Source: Alkalicoccus halolimnae
GTDB taxonomy: Bacteria > Bacillota > Bacilli > Bacillales > Salisediminibacteriaceae
Length of the DNA: 64,000 nt
Direction of reading: 5' to 3'
NCBI RefSeq assembly: GCF_008014775.2
Contig: NZ_CP144914.1
Span: 1,736,001 to 1,800,000 of the forward strand
Each line of letters starts with the position of its first letter. Position 1 is the stretch's first letter. The notes under the pieces are model-generated. The model saw only the letters and a program-made list of their open reading frames with translations, was not told the DNA's origin and searched no databases. Positions 16,900 to 26,448 of the stretch are shown here, piece by piece. The position numbers and the translations under genes are program-made.

Positions 16900-17337
16900 A
16901 TGGAGAAAACTTTTGTTATGGTGAAGCCCGATGGTGTTAAAAGAGGGTTAACAAGTGCGATAATGCAGCGTTTTGAATCAAAAGGATTCCGCTTATGCGG
17001 AGCTAAGCTTATGCAGATGAGTGAAACACTGGCAAAAACTCACTACGAAGAACATAAGGAGCGTCCTTTTTTTGGAGACTTAACTAAATTCATTACTTCA
17101 GGACCGGTTTTTGCAATGGTTCTTGAAGGAGAAGGTGTGATTGACGAAGCTCGTAAAATGATTGGAAAAACAGATCCGAAAGAGGCTGCTCCAGGTACAA
17201 TTCGGGGGGATTATGCCATTTTAAAGTCTGAAAACATTATTCACGGTTCTGATTCTCCGGAGAGTGCGGACCGGGAAATTGCTCTATATTTTACAAAAGA
17301 AGAACTGATTGAAGACCGTTCATCGACCAGAGTGTAA
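16900..17337 (+). CDS. ndk: Nucleoside diphosphate kinase
   Basis: Equilibrates nucleoside di- and triphosphates through a phosphohistidine. The 145-residue protein has [10 protein letters not shown] at the N terminus, the [12 protein letters not shown] segment, and the active-site histidine near residue 115 in [11 protein letters not shown] 16900 lies behind CAGGAGTGG and gives the usual N terminus and length. It has its own promoter and terminator. In B. subtilis cheR follows; here the next gene is aroC. Confidence 0.97.
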   Translation: MEKTFVMVKPDGVKRGLTSAIMQRFESKGFRLCGAKLMQMSETLAKTHYEEHKERPFFGDLTKFITSGPVFAMVLEGEGVIDEARKMIGKTDPKEAAPGTIRGDYAILKSENIIHGSDSPESADREIALYFTKEELIEDRSSTRV

Positions 17338-17455
17338 TCTTGGATTTATTTAGTGATGTTAATGAAATGAAATTCATTTCCTGAGAAGTTTTTTGGAGGA
17401 ATCACAGCCGATCAAAAGTTCTTTTGTATAGATTTCAACAATGAGTAACTTTGAG

Positions 17456-17484
17456 AGTCCTGCTTATTAAGCAGGACTTTTTTT
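17456..17484 (+). terminator. Intrinsic terminator after ndk
   Basis: AGTCCTGCTTA (17456-17466) pairs exactly with TAAGCAGGACT (17468-17478), followed by T-run. It is about 120 bp after the ndk stop codon. Confidence 0.85.
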
Positions 17485-17709
17485 ATGAGGATTATTTGAA
17501 CCATATATAGTTATTTTATGAATTTTTCTGATAAACTGAAGCGAATGATGTAGTTATATTAGAAAAAAGTAAAAATGAGGAAAAAGCATCAGGACAGGAA
17601 TTTTTATAAATTAAGTACTCCCCCTTGAAAAATTGCGTAATATCATGAACAATAGTAAGTAGATAATTTAACGCATAAAAGCGATAAAGAAAGTAGAGGA
17701 TGATAACAG
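17485..17709 (+). other. AT-rich leader region before aroC
   Basis: No gene is visible. The region must hold the promoter of the aro-trp supraoperon; TTGAAA near 17625 is a possible -35, but no spacing to a good -10 is convincing. The aroC Shine-Dalgarno GAGGATGA is at the right edge. Confidence 0.35.
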
Positions 17710-18882
17710 ATGCGATTTTTAACTGCAGGAGAATCTCACGGACCACAATTAACAGCAATCATAGAAGGAGTTCCTTCCCAGCTTCCTTTGACAGCAGAGG
17801 ATATTAACGAACATCTAGCAAGAAGACAGAAAGGGTACGGCAGAGGACGACGGATGCAGATTGAAAAAGATCAGGTTCAAATTATGAGCGGTGTCCGTCA
17901 CGGTAAAACAACTGGAGCGCCTATTACCCTGGTCATTGAAAATAAAGACTGGACCCATTGGACGAAAATTATGGGAGCTGAGCCCCTTTCAGAAGAAGAA
18001 GAAAAAGAAGTAAAGCGAAAAATCACCCGGCCTCGTCCTGGGCATGCGGATCTAAACGGAGCTATCAAATACAGACACCGGGATATGAGAAATGTACTTG
18101 AAAGATCCAGTGCCAGAGAGACTACAGTTCGGGTAGCTGTAGGAGCACTGGCTCAGGTTATTTTAAAACAGTTCAACATAAGCCTTGCTGGTCACGTGCT
18201 GGAGATAGGTGACGTTAAAGCTGAGCAGAAACCATTTGAATCCGTAAAAGTTTTAAAAGATACGACGGAAACTTCTGAAGTCAGATGTGCAGATGAAAAT
18301 GCAGGCGAGAAAATGAAAGCGGCAATAGATGAAGCCAAGAAAAACGGTGATTCCATAGGTGGTATCGTTGAAGTGATAGCTGAAAACGTACCGATTGGTT
18401 TAGGCAGTTTCGCTCACTACGACCGAAAACTGGACGGTAAAATTGCTCAGTCCGTTTTAAGTATTAATGCTTTTAAAGGTGTGGAGATCGGGCTTGGATT
18501 TGAAGCTGCCCGTATGAACGGGAGCCTTGTACATGATGAGATCGCTTATGATGCTGACAGAGGATTCTACAGAAAGTCGAATCGTCTTGGTGGATTCGAA
18601 GGTGGTATGACCAACGGAATGCCCGTCGTTGTCCATGGTGCTATGAAGCCCATACCAACGCTTTACAAGCCGCTGCAGAGTGTGGACATTGATTCCAAGG
18701 AGCCGTTTACAGCCTCGATTGAACGCTCTGACAGCTGTGCAGTTCCAGCTGCGGCTGTCGTCTGTGAAGCTGCCGTAGCATGGGAAATTGCAGCAGCTTT
18801 TCTGGATAAGTTCGGCTCTGATACGATGGCAGACATTCATAAAGCATTTAATGATTACCAGGAGGAAGCGAGGAACTTTTAA
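17710..18882 (+). CDS. aroC: Chorismate synthase
   Basis: Makes chorismate from EPSP using reduced flavin, the last common step of the aromatic pathway (called aroF in B. subtilis). The 390-residue protein has [65 protein letters not shown] and [12 protein letters not shown], matching the family signatures. It is the first gene of a chain in which each gene overlaps or nearly touches the next down to hisC, and overlaps aroB by one base. Confidence 0.97.
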   Translation: MRFLTAGESHGPQLTAIIEGVPSQLPLTAEDINEHLARRQKGYGRGRRMQIEKDQVQIMSGVRHGKTTGAPITLVIENKDWTHWTKIMGAEPLSEEEEKEVKRKITRPRPGHADLNGAIKYRHRDMRNVLERSSARETTVRVAVGALAQVILKQFNISLAGHVLEIGDVKAEQKPFESVKVLKDTTETSEVRCADENAGEKMKAAIDEAKKNGDSIGGIVEVIAENVPIGLGSFAHYDRKLDGKIAQSVLSINAFKGVEIGLGFEAARMNGSLVHDEIAYDADRGFYRKSNRLGGFEGGMTNGMPVVVHGAMKPIPTLYKPLQSVDIDSKEPFTASIERSDSCAVPAAAVVCEAAVAWEIAAAFLDKFGSDTMADIHKAFNDYQEEARNF

Positions 18883-19967
18883 TGTCTGAACGAATAGAAG
18901 TTGAAAGTGATTCTCATAGTTATCCTGTTTTACTGGAAAATGGCCTGCGGTACTCTTTTTATCATTTGCTTGAAGATATTTTACCTGACCATACAAAACT
19001 GATGATAATAGCTGATGAAACTGCAGCTTCTTATTATTTGGAAGACCTGCTGGCCTCCTTTCCCGATAGTGCGAAACCGGTGGTAACCATTCTCCCTTCC
19101 GGAGAAACCAGTAAATCTATGGTTCAGTACGAGCGCCTTTTAACGGAGTGTCTGCAGGAAGGTCTTGACAGAAAATCAGTCATTGCAGCTTTGGGAGGAG
19201 GAGTTGCCGGAGACATTGCCGGCTTTACTGCTGCTACGTATATGCGGGGTATAAGGTATGTCCAAATTCCCACTACTCTGCTTGCACACGACAGCAGTGT
19301 TGGAGGGAAAACGGGTATCAATCATCCGCTTGGTAAGAACATGATAGGAGCTTTCCACGCTCCCTCCGCGGTTTTATACGATCCCGAAATGTTAATCTCT
19401 CTCCCGGAAAAAGAATGGCGGTCCGGATTTGCTGAAGTCATTAAACATGCATTTATAAGCAGTCCTGAATTTTTTGTCTGGCTTCAAAACCACGTTCACA
19501 AATTATCTTCTGTAGACCCTTCCACCTTGGAGAAGATGTTAAAAAAATCTATTGAAACAAAAGTTGCTGTAGTTCAGGAAGATGAAAGAGAAGCTGGTGT
19601 CAGGGCTCATTTAAATTTTGGACATACGTTGGGACATGCCATTGAAGCAGAGCTCGGTTATGGAAAAACAACCCACGGAGAAGCGGTAGCTGTGGGGATG
19701 ATATTTGCTATGAGACTGAGCGAAAAATTTTACGGGATAAAGCTTCCGATAGAGGAAACGGTGAAATACCTTGAAAAGCTTGGTTACTATCTGAAGCTGC
19801 AAAAGCAGGTAAATGCAGAAAAATTACTTTTTATTATGAAAAGAGATAAAAAAGCTTCTGGAGGATCGATGCGTTTCGTGCTGCTCCCGGAACTGGGCAG
19901 AGCTGAATTAGTCGATATACGTGAAGAGATGGTACTGGATTTGTTAGAAGAGGAGGAGCTCACGTGA
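18882..19967 (+). CDS. aroB: 3-dehydroquinate synthase
   Basis: Closes DAHP to 3-dehydroquinate using NAD+ and a divalent metal, early in the shikimate pathway. The 361-residue protein has LPSGETSKS, ALGGGVAGDIAGF for NAD binding, QIPTTLLAHDSSVGGKTGIN, a metal-binding Glu in GFAEVIKHA, and HLNFGHTLGHAIE with metal-binding histidines. It overlaps aroC by one base and aroH by four. Confidence 0.97.
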   Translation: MSERIEVESDSHSYPVLLENGLRYSFYHLLEDILPDHTKLMIIADETAASYYLEDLLASFPDSAKPVVTILPSGETSKSMVQYERLLTECLQEGLDRKSVIAALGGGVAGDIAGFTAATYMRGIRYVQIPTTLLAHDSSVGGKTGINHPLGKNMIGAFHAPSAVLYDPEMLISLPEKEWRSGFAEVIKHAFISSPEFFVWLQNHVHKLSSVDPSTLEKMLKKSIETKVAVVQEDEREAGVRAHLNFGHTLGHAIEAELGYGKTTHGEAVAVGMIFAMRLSEKFYGIKLPIEETVKYLEKLGYYLKLQKQVNAEKLLFIMKRDKKASGGSMRFVLLPELGRAELVDIREEMVLDLLEEEELT

Positions 19968-20347
19968 TCAGAGGAATTCGTGGAGCAACCACTATATCTG
20001 AAAATCAGGAAACAGAAATCCTGAGTGCTACAGAAGAACTGATGCAGGAAATCGCTGCAAAAAACGCTATTGAACCTGAAAACATTTCCCACGTTATAAT
20101 AACAGTAACAGAGGATATAAACGCCACTTTTCCAGCACGGGCACTGCGGGATCTCTACGGATATACGTTTGTACCAGTAATGTGTGCCCAGGAGATTCCT
20201 GTCCCTGGAAGCCTTCCTTTCTGCATCCGTTTAATGGTTACTGCAGATGTCAGCCTGGAACAGCATGAAGTTAAACATATTTATTTAAACGAAGCAGAAA
20301 AGCTGCGGCCGGACTTATCCTTGACAAAGGAACAGGGGACGCGTTAG
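19964..20347 (+). CDS. aroH: Chorismate mutase, AroH type
   Basis: Converts chorismate to prephenate for phenylalanine and tyrosine. The 127-residue trimeric-type enzyme begins with RGIRGATTI (catalytic Arg in the first strand) and has VTEDINATFPARALR with the conserved Arg, followed by MCAQEIPVPGSLP and RLMV. It overlaps aroB by 4 bp. Its TAG stop (20345-20347) is the first of the (G/T)AG triplets of the putative TRAP site, so the end of aroH is built into the trp leader. Confidence 0.95.
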   Translation: MIRGIRGATTISENQETEILSATEELMQEIAAKNAIEPENISHVIITVTEDINATFPARALRDLYGYTFVPVMCAQEIPVPGSLPFCIRLMVTADVSLEQHEVKHIYLNEAEKLRPDLSLTKEQGTR

Positions 20348-20426
20348 CATAGTCGCTAATAGCAGAGACCAGAAAACAGAGCAGAGAGAAGCTGAGGATA
20401 GTAGAGCAAAGTAGAGATGAGCAGAG
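20345..20426 (+). promoter_or_regulatory. Putative TRAP binding site in the trpE leader
   Basis: Twelve GAG or TAG triplets start at 20345, 20350, 20360, 20365, 20379, 20384, 20394, 20399, 20404, 20414, 20419 and 20424. All steps but one are 5 or 10 bases, the phasing that fits the 11 RNA pockets of TRAP with two-base spacers. TRAP itself (mtrB) is at 12212. No T-tailed terminator is seen between 20427 and trpE. A CCACCT at 20444-20449 could pair with the trpE Shine-Dalgarno (AGGTGA), and the pyrimidine-rich 20466-20501 could pair with the purine-rich TRAP site, so translational control is the simpler model. Binding is inferred. Confidence 0.75.
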
Positions 20427-20536
20427 GATTATTAATGCTTGACCACCTGTACAGGTACACGTATATTCCCCCTGTCCCTGTATCTCCATCAGTCTCTCCC
20501 CGTAAGCTTCATCTGTATCCACGATGAGGTGATTTT

Positions 20537-22051
20537 ATGTTTTCCATATCAAAAGAAAATTTTATAAAGCAGGCAGAATTATACCAGACTGTAGCTCTCT
20601 CCGTTACGGTAGTAGCCGATACGAAAACACCGATTCAGCTTTTTCGGCTGTTTGATGCGGAAGCTTCTTTTCTGCTGGAAAGTAAAGATCCGCTCTCTCC
20701 ATGGTCCAGCTACTCATTCATAGGATTGAATCCTGTGAAATTTTTAAGAGATGAAAATGAAACGTTTGTCTGCCGCTCTTCCGACAACCAAAAACTCTGG
20801 TCAGAATCCGATCTTCAGACAGCGTGGGAAAAAGTAATGGACAGTTTTCATATTTCACCGGATCTTCCCGATCTTCCGTTTCCGGGAGGAGCTGTCGGGT
20901 ATTTAGGGTTTGAAGGTTTCCGATATTACGAACCTCGTATAGAAACTCTGCAGTCCGGAGAACACGATGCTTACTTTATGTTCTGTGAAACGATCCTTGC
21001 TTTTCATCACGAAGATGAAGTGCTTACAGTAACGCACTTTCAGGATACCTCAGAAGGCGCTGAAGCAGCCTATGCGGAAGCTTCAGGGAGACTTCATGGA
21101 ATACTTAACATCATTGAACAAGGTAAAGAAGGAAGATTTCCGATGATAAGTGCTGATGAACAGCTCGAAGAAGATGTATTTGCAGGTGTTACTTCCAACT
21201 ACACCAAATCAGAATATGAAGAAGATGTCAGAAAGATAAAAGATTATATTGCCAAAGGAGATGTTTTTCAGACAGTTCTTTCTCAAAGATTTGAACTGCC
21301 GGTTAAGTCAGACGGACTTTCTCTCTATCGAGTACTAAGAAAAGTAAACCCCAGTCCTTACCTTTATTACATCCGTTTTCCGGAGCAGGAAATTATCGGG
21401 AGTTCACCAGAGAGGCTCGTTAAAGCAGATAAAACAAAAGAGCTGGAGATTCATCCAATTGCCGGAACGAGAAAAAGAGGAAGAAACAGCGAGGAGGATC
21501 AGGCTCTCGCCAAAGAACTTGCAGAAGATGAAAAGGAACTGGCTGAGCATTTAATGCTGGTGGACCTCGCGAGAAATGACCTTGGACGCGTAAGCAGATA
21601 TGGGAGTATTAAAGTACATGATATGATGAATATTTCCTATTTCTCGCATGTAATGCATTTAACTACGAAAGTAACCGGAATTTTAAAAGAAAACATTCAT
21701 CCTTTTGAAGCTCTTTTCTCCACCCATCCTGCAGGAACCGTTTCAGGAGCTCCAAAAGTCCGGGCGGTAGAAATCATTCAGGAACTGGAAAATATGCATA
21801 GAGGGGTTTATGCAGGCGCCATTGCTTATTATGGTTTTAATAAAGCGATAGATTCCTGCATTGCGATAAGAACAATCGTCCTGAAAAATGGAACAGCCTA
21901 TGTACAGGCAGGCGCAGGAGTTGTGCAGGATTCGGTTCCTGAATTAGAATGGGAAGAGACAAGGAATAAAGCCAAAGCATTATTGTTTGCTATAAAATTA
22001 GCTGAGCAGAGATTGGAAGAAGAGGAGGTCATTAATAATGACACTAGATAG
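20537..22051 (+). CDS. trpE: Anthranilate synthase component I
   Basis: Makes anthranilate from chorismate and ammonia or glutamine, the committed step to tryptophan. The 504-residue protein has LLES near residue 46, the usual tryptophan feedback site, and the chorismate-binding domain with PSPYLYYIRF, EIIGSSPERLV, HPIAGTRKRG, DLARNDLGRV, THPAGTVSGAPKVRA and the C-terminal GAGVVQDSVPELEWEE. No trpG is in the cluster; in Bacillus the amidotransferase subunit comes from pabA in the folate operon. The site GATGAGGTGA precedes the ATG. It overlaps trpD by 14 bp. Confidence 0.97.
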   Translation: MFSISKENFIKQAELYQTVALSVTVVADTKTPIQLFRLFDAEASFLLESKDPLSPWSSYSFIGLNPVKFLRDENETFVCRSSDNQKLWSESDLQTAWEKVMDSFHISPDLPDLPFPGGAVGYLGFEGFRYYEPRIETLQSGEHDAYFMFCETILAFHHEDEVLTVTHFQDTSEGAEAAYAEASGRLHGILNIIEQGKEGRFPMISADEQLEEDVFAGVTSNYTKSEYEEDVRKIKDYIAKGDVFQTVLSQRFELPVKSDGLSLYRVLRKVNPSPYLYYIRFPEQEIIGSSPERLVKADKTKELEIHPIAGTRKRGRNSEEDQALAKELAEDEKELAEHLMLVDLARNDLGRVSRYGSIKVHDMMNISYFSHVMHLTTKVTGILKENIHPFEALFSTHPAGTVSGAPKVRAVEIIQELENMHRGVYAGAIAYYGFNKAIDSCIAIRTIVLKNGTAYVQAGAGVVQDSVPELEWEETRNKAKALLFAIKLAEQRLEEEEVINNDTR

Positions 22052-23045
22052 AGTCATGACGGGGACACCGCTGACTATAGCTGAGGCGAGGAAAATAGTA
22101 ACATCAATGATGGAAGGCGTGTTCAGCAGAGAGGAAACAGCTGCTATTCTTTCTATCCTGGCCTACAGAGGAGAAACTGCTGAAGAGATAAGCGGTTTTG
22201 CTCAGGGTATGCTGGATAAGGCATCGAGCATGTCGTTTCCTTACGATGTATTGGATACATGCGGAACAGGCGGGGATGGTTCCGGGACATACAATGTTTC
22301 CACGGCTTCAGCCATTCTCTTAAGTTCAATGGGAGTAAAAGTCGCTAAACATGGAAACAGAAGTGTCTCCTCTAAAACAGGCAGTGCGGATGTCCTCGAG
22401 GAACTTCGAATTCCTTTTCAAGGTAATGTAAAGGAAGCCGAGCAGCGCCTTGAAGATTATTCACTTACGTTCTTTTTTGCTCCGGTTTACCATATGGCTA
22501 TGAAAAACGTGGCACCGGTTCGTAAAGCATTGAAACAGAAAACAATTTTTAATATTTTAGGTCCATTGACAAACCCTGCACGTGCTCCCCGAAGAGTTAT
22601 TGGAGCCTACAGCCTTGATGCAGCCCGAAAAATGGCTCATGCTTCCCTGCACCTTCCGATTGAACGGGCGCTTTTTGTGACAGGAGAAGATGGTCTGGAT
22701 GAATTTACGGTGCAGGGTGCAAGCTATGTAATTGAATTACAAGACAATGAACTTAGAGAATATACGATAAATCCGGAAGACGTTGGTCTGAAACGAAGCT
22801 CTCTTCATGGAGCACTTGTAAATAATGCAGCGGAGAGTGCTGCACTAATACGTGATATTTTTCGGAAAAAAGCTTCCCGTGAAGCAGTTGATCTACTTCT
22901 TTTGAATGCAGGAGCAGCTCTATACACTTCAGGCGTGGCTGAAACGATTAAAGATGGAGTAGAAATGGCTGATCACGCTTTGGGGGAGCCGGTACTCGCC
23001 CATCTGGAAAAACTGCAGCTGGAGGAAGGGGCAGAAATGCTATGA
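22038..23045 (+). CDS. trpD: Anthranilate phosphoribosyltransferase
   Basis: Transfers phosphoribose from PRPP to anthranilate. The 335-residue protein shows DTCGTGGDGSGTYNVSTA near residue 71 for PRPP binding, KHGNRSVSSKTGSADVLE, FAPVYHMAMKNVAPVRK with catalytic-pocket residues, and NILGPLTNPA, all family signatures. It overlaps trpE by 14 bp and trpC by 4 bp (ATGA), so translational coupling is likely. Confidence 0.97.
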   Translation: MTLDRVMTGTPLTIAEARKIVTSMMEGVFSREETAAILSILAYRGETAEEISGFAQGMLDKASSMSFPYDVLDTCGTGGDGSGTYNVSTASAILLSSMGVKVAKHGNRSVSSKTGSADVLEELRIPFQGNVKEAEQRLEDYSLTFFFAPVYHMAMKNVAPVRKALKQKTIFNILGPLTNPARAPRRVIGAYSLDAARKMAHASLHLPIERALFVTGEDGLDEFTVQGASYVIELQDNELREYTINPEDVGLKRSSLHGALVNNAAESAALIRDIFRKKASREAVDLLLLNAGAALYTSGVAETIKDGVEMADHALGEPVLAHLEKLQLEEGAEML

Positions 23046-23809
23046 CAATTCTTAAAACAATAACCGAAAGAAAAAAAGTTGAGATCCCTTTAATTAATAT
23101 ACCGGAAAAAAGACTGATCGAATCTCCAAAGCTCTCTCTTTACGATAGTTTGTACCACCGATTCCACCCTTTAGGCATGATTGCAGAAGTAAAAAAAGCT
23201 TCTCCTTCCAGAGGAGTGATAACGGAAAATTTTCACCCAGTGGATATAGCGGAAGAATATGAGCGTATTAACGTTTCAGGGATTTCCATACTAACAGATA
23301 TTGATTTTTTTCAGGGGCATCCCGTTTATTTAACGCAGATAAAACAAGCTGTAAATACTCCGGTGCTTCGAAAAGATTTTTTAATTGATCCAAAACAAAT
23401 TCTCGAATCCGAACGTATCGGTGCAGATGCCGTATTATTAATAGCTGGTATTCTTTCAGGTAATCAGCTTCAGGAGCTGTATGATCAGACAACTGAATTA
23501 GGGATGGAAGCTCTCGTCGAAGTCCACAATGAGGAAGAACTGGAAAAGGTTTTGAAATATATTAAACCAAAACTGATTGGGGTCAATAATAGAGACCTTC
23601 ACACTTTCGAAACCGATTTAACTACTACGAAAAGACTAAAACCTTTAATTCCTGAAGAAGCATTGTTAATAAGCGAAAGCGGCGTTCATCATAAACAGGA
23701 CGTCGATTATTTGAAAGAAGCAGGGGCAGATGGTCTTCTAATTGGAGAAAGCCTGATGAAAAGTCCGGATAAAAAGCAGTTTCTACAATCACTGTTTGGT
23801 GAAGAATAA
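23042..23809 (+). CDS. trpC: Indole-3-glycerol phosphate synthase
   Basis: Ring-closes CdRP to indole-3-glycerol phosphate. The 255-residue TIM barrel shows [15 protein letters not shown] with the catalytic Lys, [19 protein letters not shown] with the general-acid Lys, [27 protein letters not shown], and [10 protein letters not shown]. It ends in TAATG shared with the trpF-trpB start, and is translationally coupled to trpD by ATGA. Confidence 0.97.
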   Translation: MTILKTITERKKVEIPLINIPEKRLIESPKLSLYDSLYHRFHPLGMIAEVKKASPSRGVITENFHPVDIAEEYERINVSGISILTDIDFFQGHPVYLTQIKQAVNTPVLRKDFLIDPKQILESERIGADAVLLIAGILSGNQLQELYDQTTELGMEALVEVHNEEELEKVLKYIKPKLIGVNNRDLHTFETDLTTTKRLKPLIPEEALLISESGVHHKQDVDYLKEAGADGLLIGESLMKSPDKKQFLQSLFGEE

Positions 23810-25635
23810 TGCCTTTACTTAAATTCTGCGGAACCCGCTCGGAGGAAGATTACCGGGCTGTTCTGCGTTCTAAGGCAGATTATATCGGATTTATTTTTTC
23901 AAAAAGCAGGCGTCAAGTATCTGCTGAAGACGTTCGGGACTGGCAGGAAAAGACGTCTGCAGAGGGTAAAAAACTTGTTGGAGTCTTTGTTAATGAGGAT
24001 CCGGCGGCTGTCGGCCTCGCCGCGGAAACGGCAGGATTGTATGCAGTGCAGCTTCACGGTGGGGAAAGTTTGCATAATATAAAAGTACTTCGCCGCCATT
24101 CTTCTGTCAGAGTTTTCAAAACGATTCACCATCACGAGAATGCACTGGAAGAGATGGCGTCATTTTCCGGAGCTGTCGACGGTTACGTTATCGATACGAA
24201 AATAGAAGGCGCATGGGGAGGAACGGGAAAGAGTTTCGATTGGGAAAACGTTCCTCTCTATACAGCAGAAGCGAACCGCCAGAAAGTGCCCTGCTTTATT
24301 GCAGGAGGGATAACACCGCTTAATATTAAAGAGTTGTTAAGTTATGGACCTGGTGGTGTTGATGTATCTTCAGGAATTGAAACAAATGAAAAAAACGATG
24401 AAGGGAAGATGAAAGCTATGTCAGATTCAGTTAAACCTGTCTATGAGGCACCGGATGAAATGGGCAGATACGGAGATTTCGGCGGTAAATATGTGCCGGA
24501 GACGCTTATGTATGCCCTGGAAGAACTTGATAATGCTTACCGTGATATCGCGGGTGATGAATCTTTCCATAAGGAACTGTGGAAGGAAATGAAAGAATAT
24601 TCCGGCAGGCCTACTGCTCTCACCTATGCCGGGCGTTTAACAGAACATTATGGTGGTGCCCAGATTTATCTGAAGCGGGAAGACTTAAACCATACAGGCG
24701 CACATAAAATCAATAATGCACTGGCTCAGGGACTCCTTGCTATTCGAATGGGCAAAAAACAGATTATTGCAGAAACTGGTGCCGGCCAGCACGGAGTAGC
24801 TTCGGCTACCGTTGCAGCCAGATTTGGTTTATCCTGTAAAGTTTTTATGGGAACTGAAGATATCCGCCGGCAGGAACTCAATGTCTTTCGTATGAGGCTT
24901 CTCGGAGCGGAAGTGATTGAAGTTACTTCGGGTGGTAAGACGTTAAAAGATGCTACGAATGAAGCTATACGGCACTGGGTAGCCAATGTAGATGATACCT
25001 TTTACCTTATAGGAAGTGCTGTGGGGCCACATCCTTATCCAATGATGGTCCGGGATTTTCAAAGCATTATTGGGGAAGAAAGTAAAAAACAGATGCAGGA
25101 AAGAATCGGACGACTTCCCGATCATGTGGTTGCATGTGTCGGAGGCGGAAGTAATGCGATAGGCATGTTTTATCCATTTATAAATGAAGAAAATGTCCGC
25201 TTAACTGGGGTGGAAGCTGCAGGAAAAGGAGTTAATACAAGTGAACACGCGGCCACCCTTTCAAAGGGAAGAAAAGGAGTACTGCACGGCTCCCTTTCCT
25301 ATCTTCTGCAGGATGAGCATGGAAACATAATTGAACCATATTCTATTTCTGCAGGCCTTGATTATCCTGGAATAGGACCTGAACACGCTCATTTGCGGGA
25401 TATTAAGCGTGTGGAGTATGTCCCCGCCACCGATGATGAAGCGATGAAAGCACTGAAGGATTTGTGCGAACTGGAGGGTATCCTTCCAGCCATTGAAACA
25501 GCACATGCATTAGCATACGTGGAGAAGGAAGCGCCAAAAATGAAAAAAGATGAAGTTATTCTTGTTTGTCTCTCCGGACGGGGAGATAAGGATGTAAATA
25601 CAATTCAGCAGGAACTGGAGGGTCAGAGTGAATGA
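23809..25635 (+). CDS. trpFB: Phosphoribosylanthranilate isomerase-tryptophan synthase beta fusion
   Basis: One uninterrupted frame of 608 residues. Residues 1 to about 205 are TrpF, with the catalytic Cys in [15 protein letters not shown], the catalytic Asp in YVIDTK, and [12 protein letters not shown]. From about 208 the sequence is Trp[17 protein letters not shown], the PLP Lys in [24 protein letters not shown], and the PLP-phosphate loop [10 protein letters not shown]. Almost no linker separates them, so this looks like loss of a stop codon. In-frame ATGs at 24409 and 24418, just after AAGGG, could also start a free TrpB. It overlaps trpA by 4 bp. Confidence 0.93.
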   Translation: MPLLKFCGTRSEEDYRAVLRSKADYIGFIFSKSRRQVSAEDVRDWQEKTSAEGKKLVGVFVNEDPAAVGLAAETAGLYAVQLHGGESLHNIKVLRRHSSVRVFKTIHHHENALEEMASFSGAVDGYVIDTKIEGAWGGTGKSFDWENVPLYTAEANRQKVPCFIAGGITPLNIKELLSYGPGGVDVSSGIETNEKNDEGKMKAMSDSVKPVYEAPDEMGRYGDFGGKYVPETLMYALEELDNAYRDIAGDESFHKELWKEMKEYSGRPTALTYAGRLTEHYGGAQIYLKREDLNHTGAHKINNALAQGLLAIRMGKKQIIAETGAGQHGVASATVAARFGLSCKVFMGTEDIRRQELNVFRMRLLGAEVIEVTSGGKTLKDATNEAIRHWVANVDDTFYLIGSAVGPHPYPMMVRDFQSIIGEESKKQMQERIGRLPDHVVACVGGGSNAIGMFYPFINEENVRLTGVEAAGKGVNTSEHAATLSKGRKGVLHGSLSYLLQDEHGNIIEPYSISAGLDYPGIGPEHAHLRDIKRVEYVPATDDEAMKALKDLCELEGILPAIETAHALAYVEKEAPKMKKDEVILVCLSGRGDKDVNTIQQELEGQSE

Positions 25636-26429
25636 ATCGACTAACAGATAAAGCCTTTCAGGAGCAGAAAAAACGATTCGTCCCCTATATCATGAGCAGT
25701 TATCCTTCCTACGATTCTTCCATTGAAATTGCCCTGACACTGGAAAAAGCAGGGGTAACAGCGATTGAATGGGGGGTTCCCTTTAGTGATCCCCTTGCAG
25801 ATGGACCAGTCATTCAGGAAGCGGGAGAATATGCCCGAAAGCAGGGAGGCAGTCTCCGCAGCGCTGTAAAAGGAGCGGCAGAAGCAAGAGAACAGGGCCT
25901 TACGGTTCCACTCGTGCTGTTCACATATGTGAACCCTGTGCTTTCAGTAGGATTTAAAGAAGTATTGGAATTAATGAAAGAAGCTGGAATGGATGGGATT
26001 TTAATACCCGATCTTCCGTTTGAAGAAAGTGATGAGTTGAGAAAGCTGTGTAATGAATATCAAATTTCTCTTATTTCACTCGTTGCTCCCAGTTCAAGAA
26101 ACAGAATGGAGAAAATCGGTGCTCTTGGTGATGGCTTTATATATTATGTCACCTCTCTTGGTGTTACCGGAACGAGGGAAGACTTTTCTCAAGATTTAAA
26201 GCAATCCATTGCTGAGCTTAAAAAAAAGGCAGCAGTCCCGGTTCTGGCTGGATTCGGCATTTCCAAAAATGAACATGTGCGTTATTTCCAGGATATAGCA
26301 GACGGCGTTATTGTCGGGAGTGCTCTCGTCCGTTTCATCTCTGAACGTGCTGAAGAACTGCAGCATTCTGAAAAAAGGGCGGCTGCCCTCGAAGAAATCG
26401 GTGGTTTTATAGAGGAATTAACGAATTAG
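25632..26429 (+). CDS. trpA: Tryptophan synthase alpha chain
   Basis: Cleaves indole-3-glycerol phosphate to indole, which is channelled to TrpB. The 265-residue TIM barrel shows [18 protein letters not shown] with the catalytic Glu, [24 protein letters not shown] with the catalytic Asp, LISLVAPSS, and GFGISKNEH for phosphate binding. It starts inside the TrpB stop (ATGA). As its partner TrpB is fused to TrpF here, the alpha-beta complex would have an extra domain. Confidence 0.96.
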   Translation: MNRLTDKAFQEQKKRFVPYIMSSYPSYDSSIEIALTLEKAGVTAIEWGVPFSDPLADGPVIQEAGEYARKQGGSLRSAVKGAAEAREQGLTVPLVLFTYVNPVLSVGFKEVLELMKEAGMDGILIPDLPFEESDELRKLCNEYQISLISLVAPSSRNRMEKIGALGDGFIYYVTSLGVTGTREDFSQDLKQSIAELKKKAAVPVLAGFGISKNEHVRYFQDIADGVIVGSALVRFISERAEELQHSEKRAAALEEIGGFIEELTN

Positions 26430-26448
26430 CTGAAAGGGTGATTACAGA

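Noticed and set aside
20427..20536. Classical trp attenuator terminator
   Set aside because: The only clear palindrome, ACCTGTACAGGT near 20445-20456, is short, has no loop and no T-run, so an intrinsic terminator is not supported.
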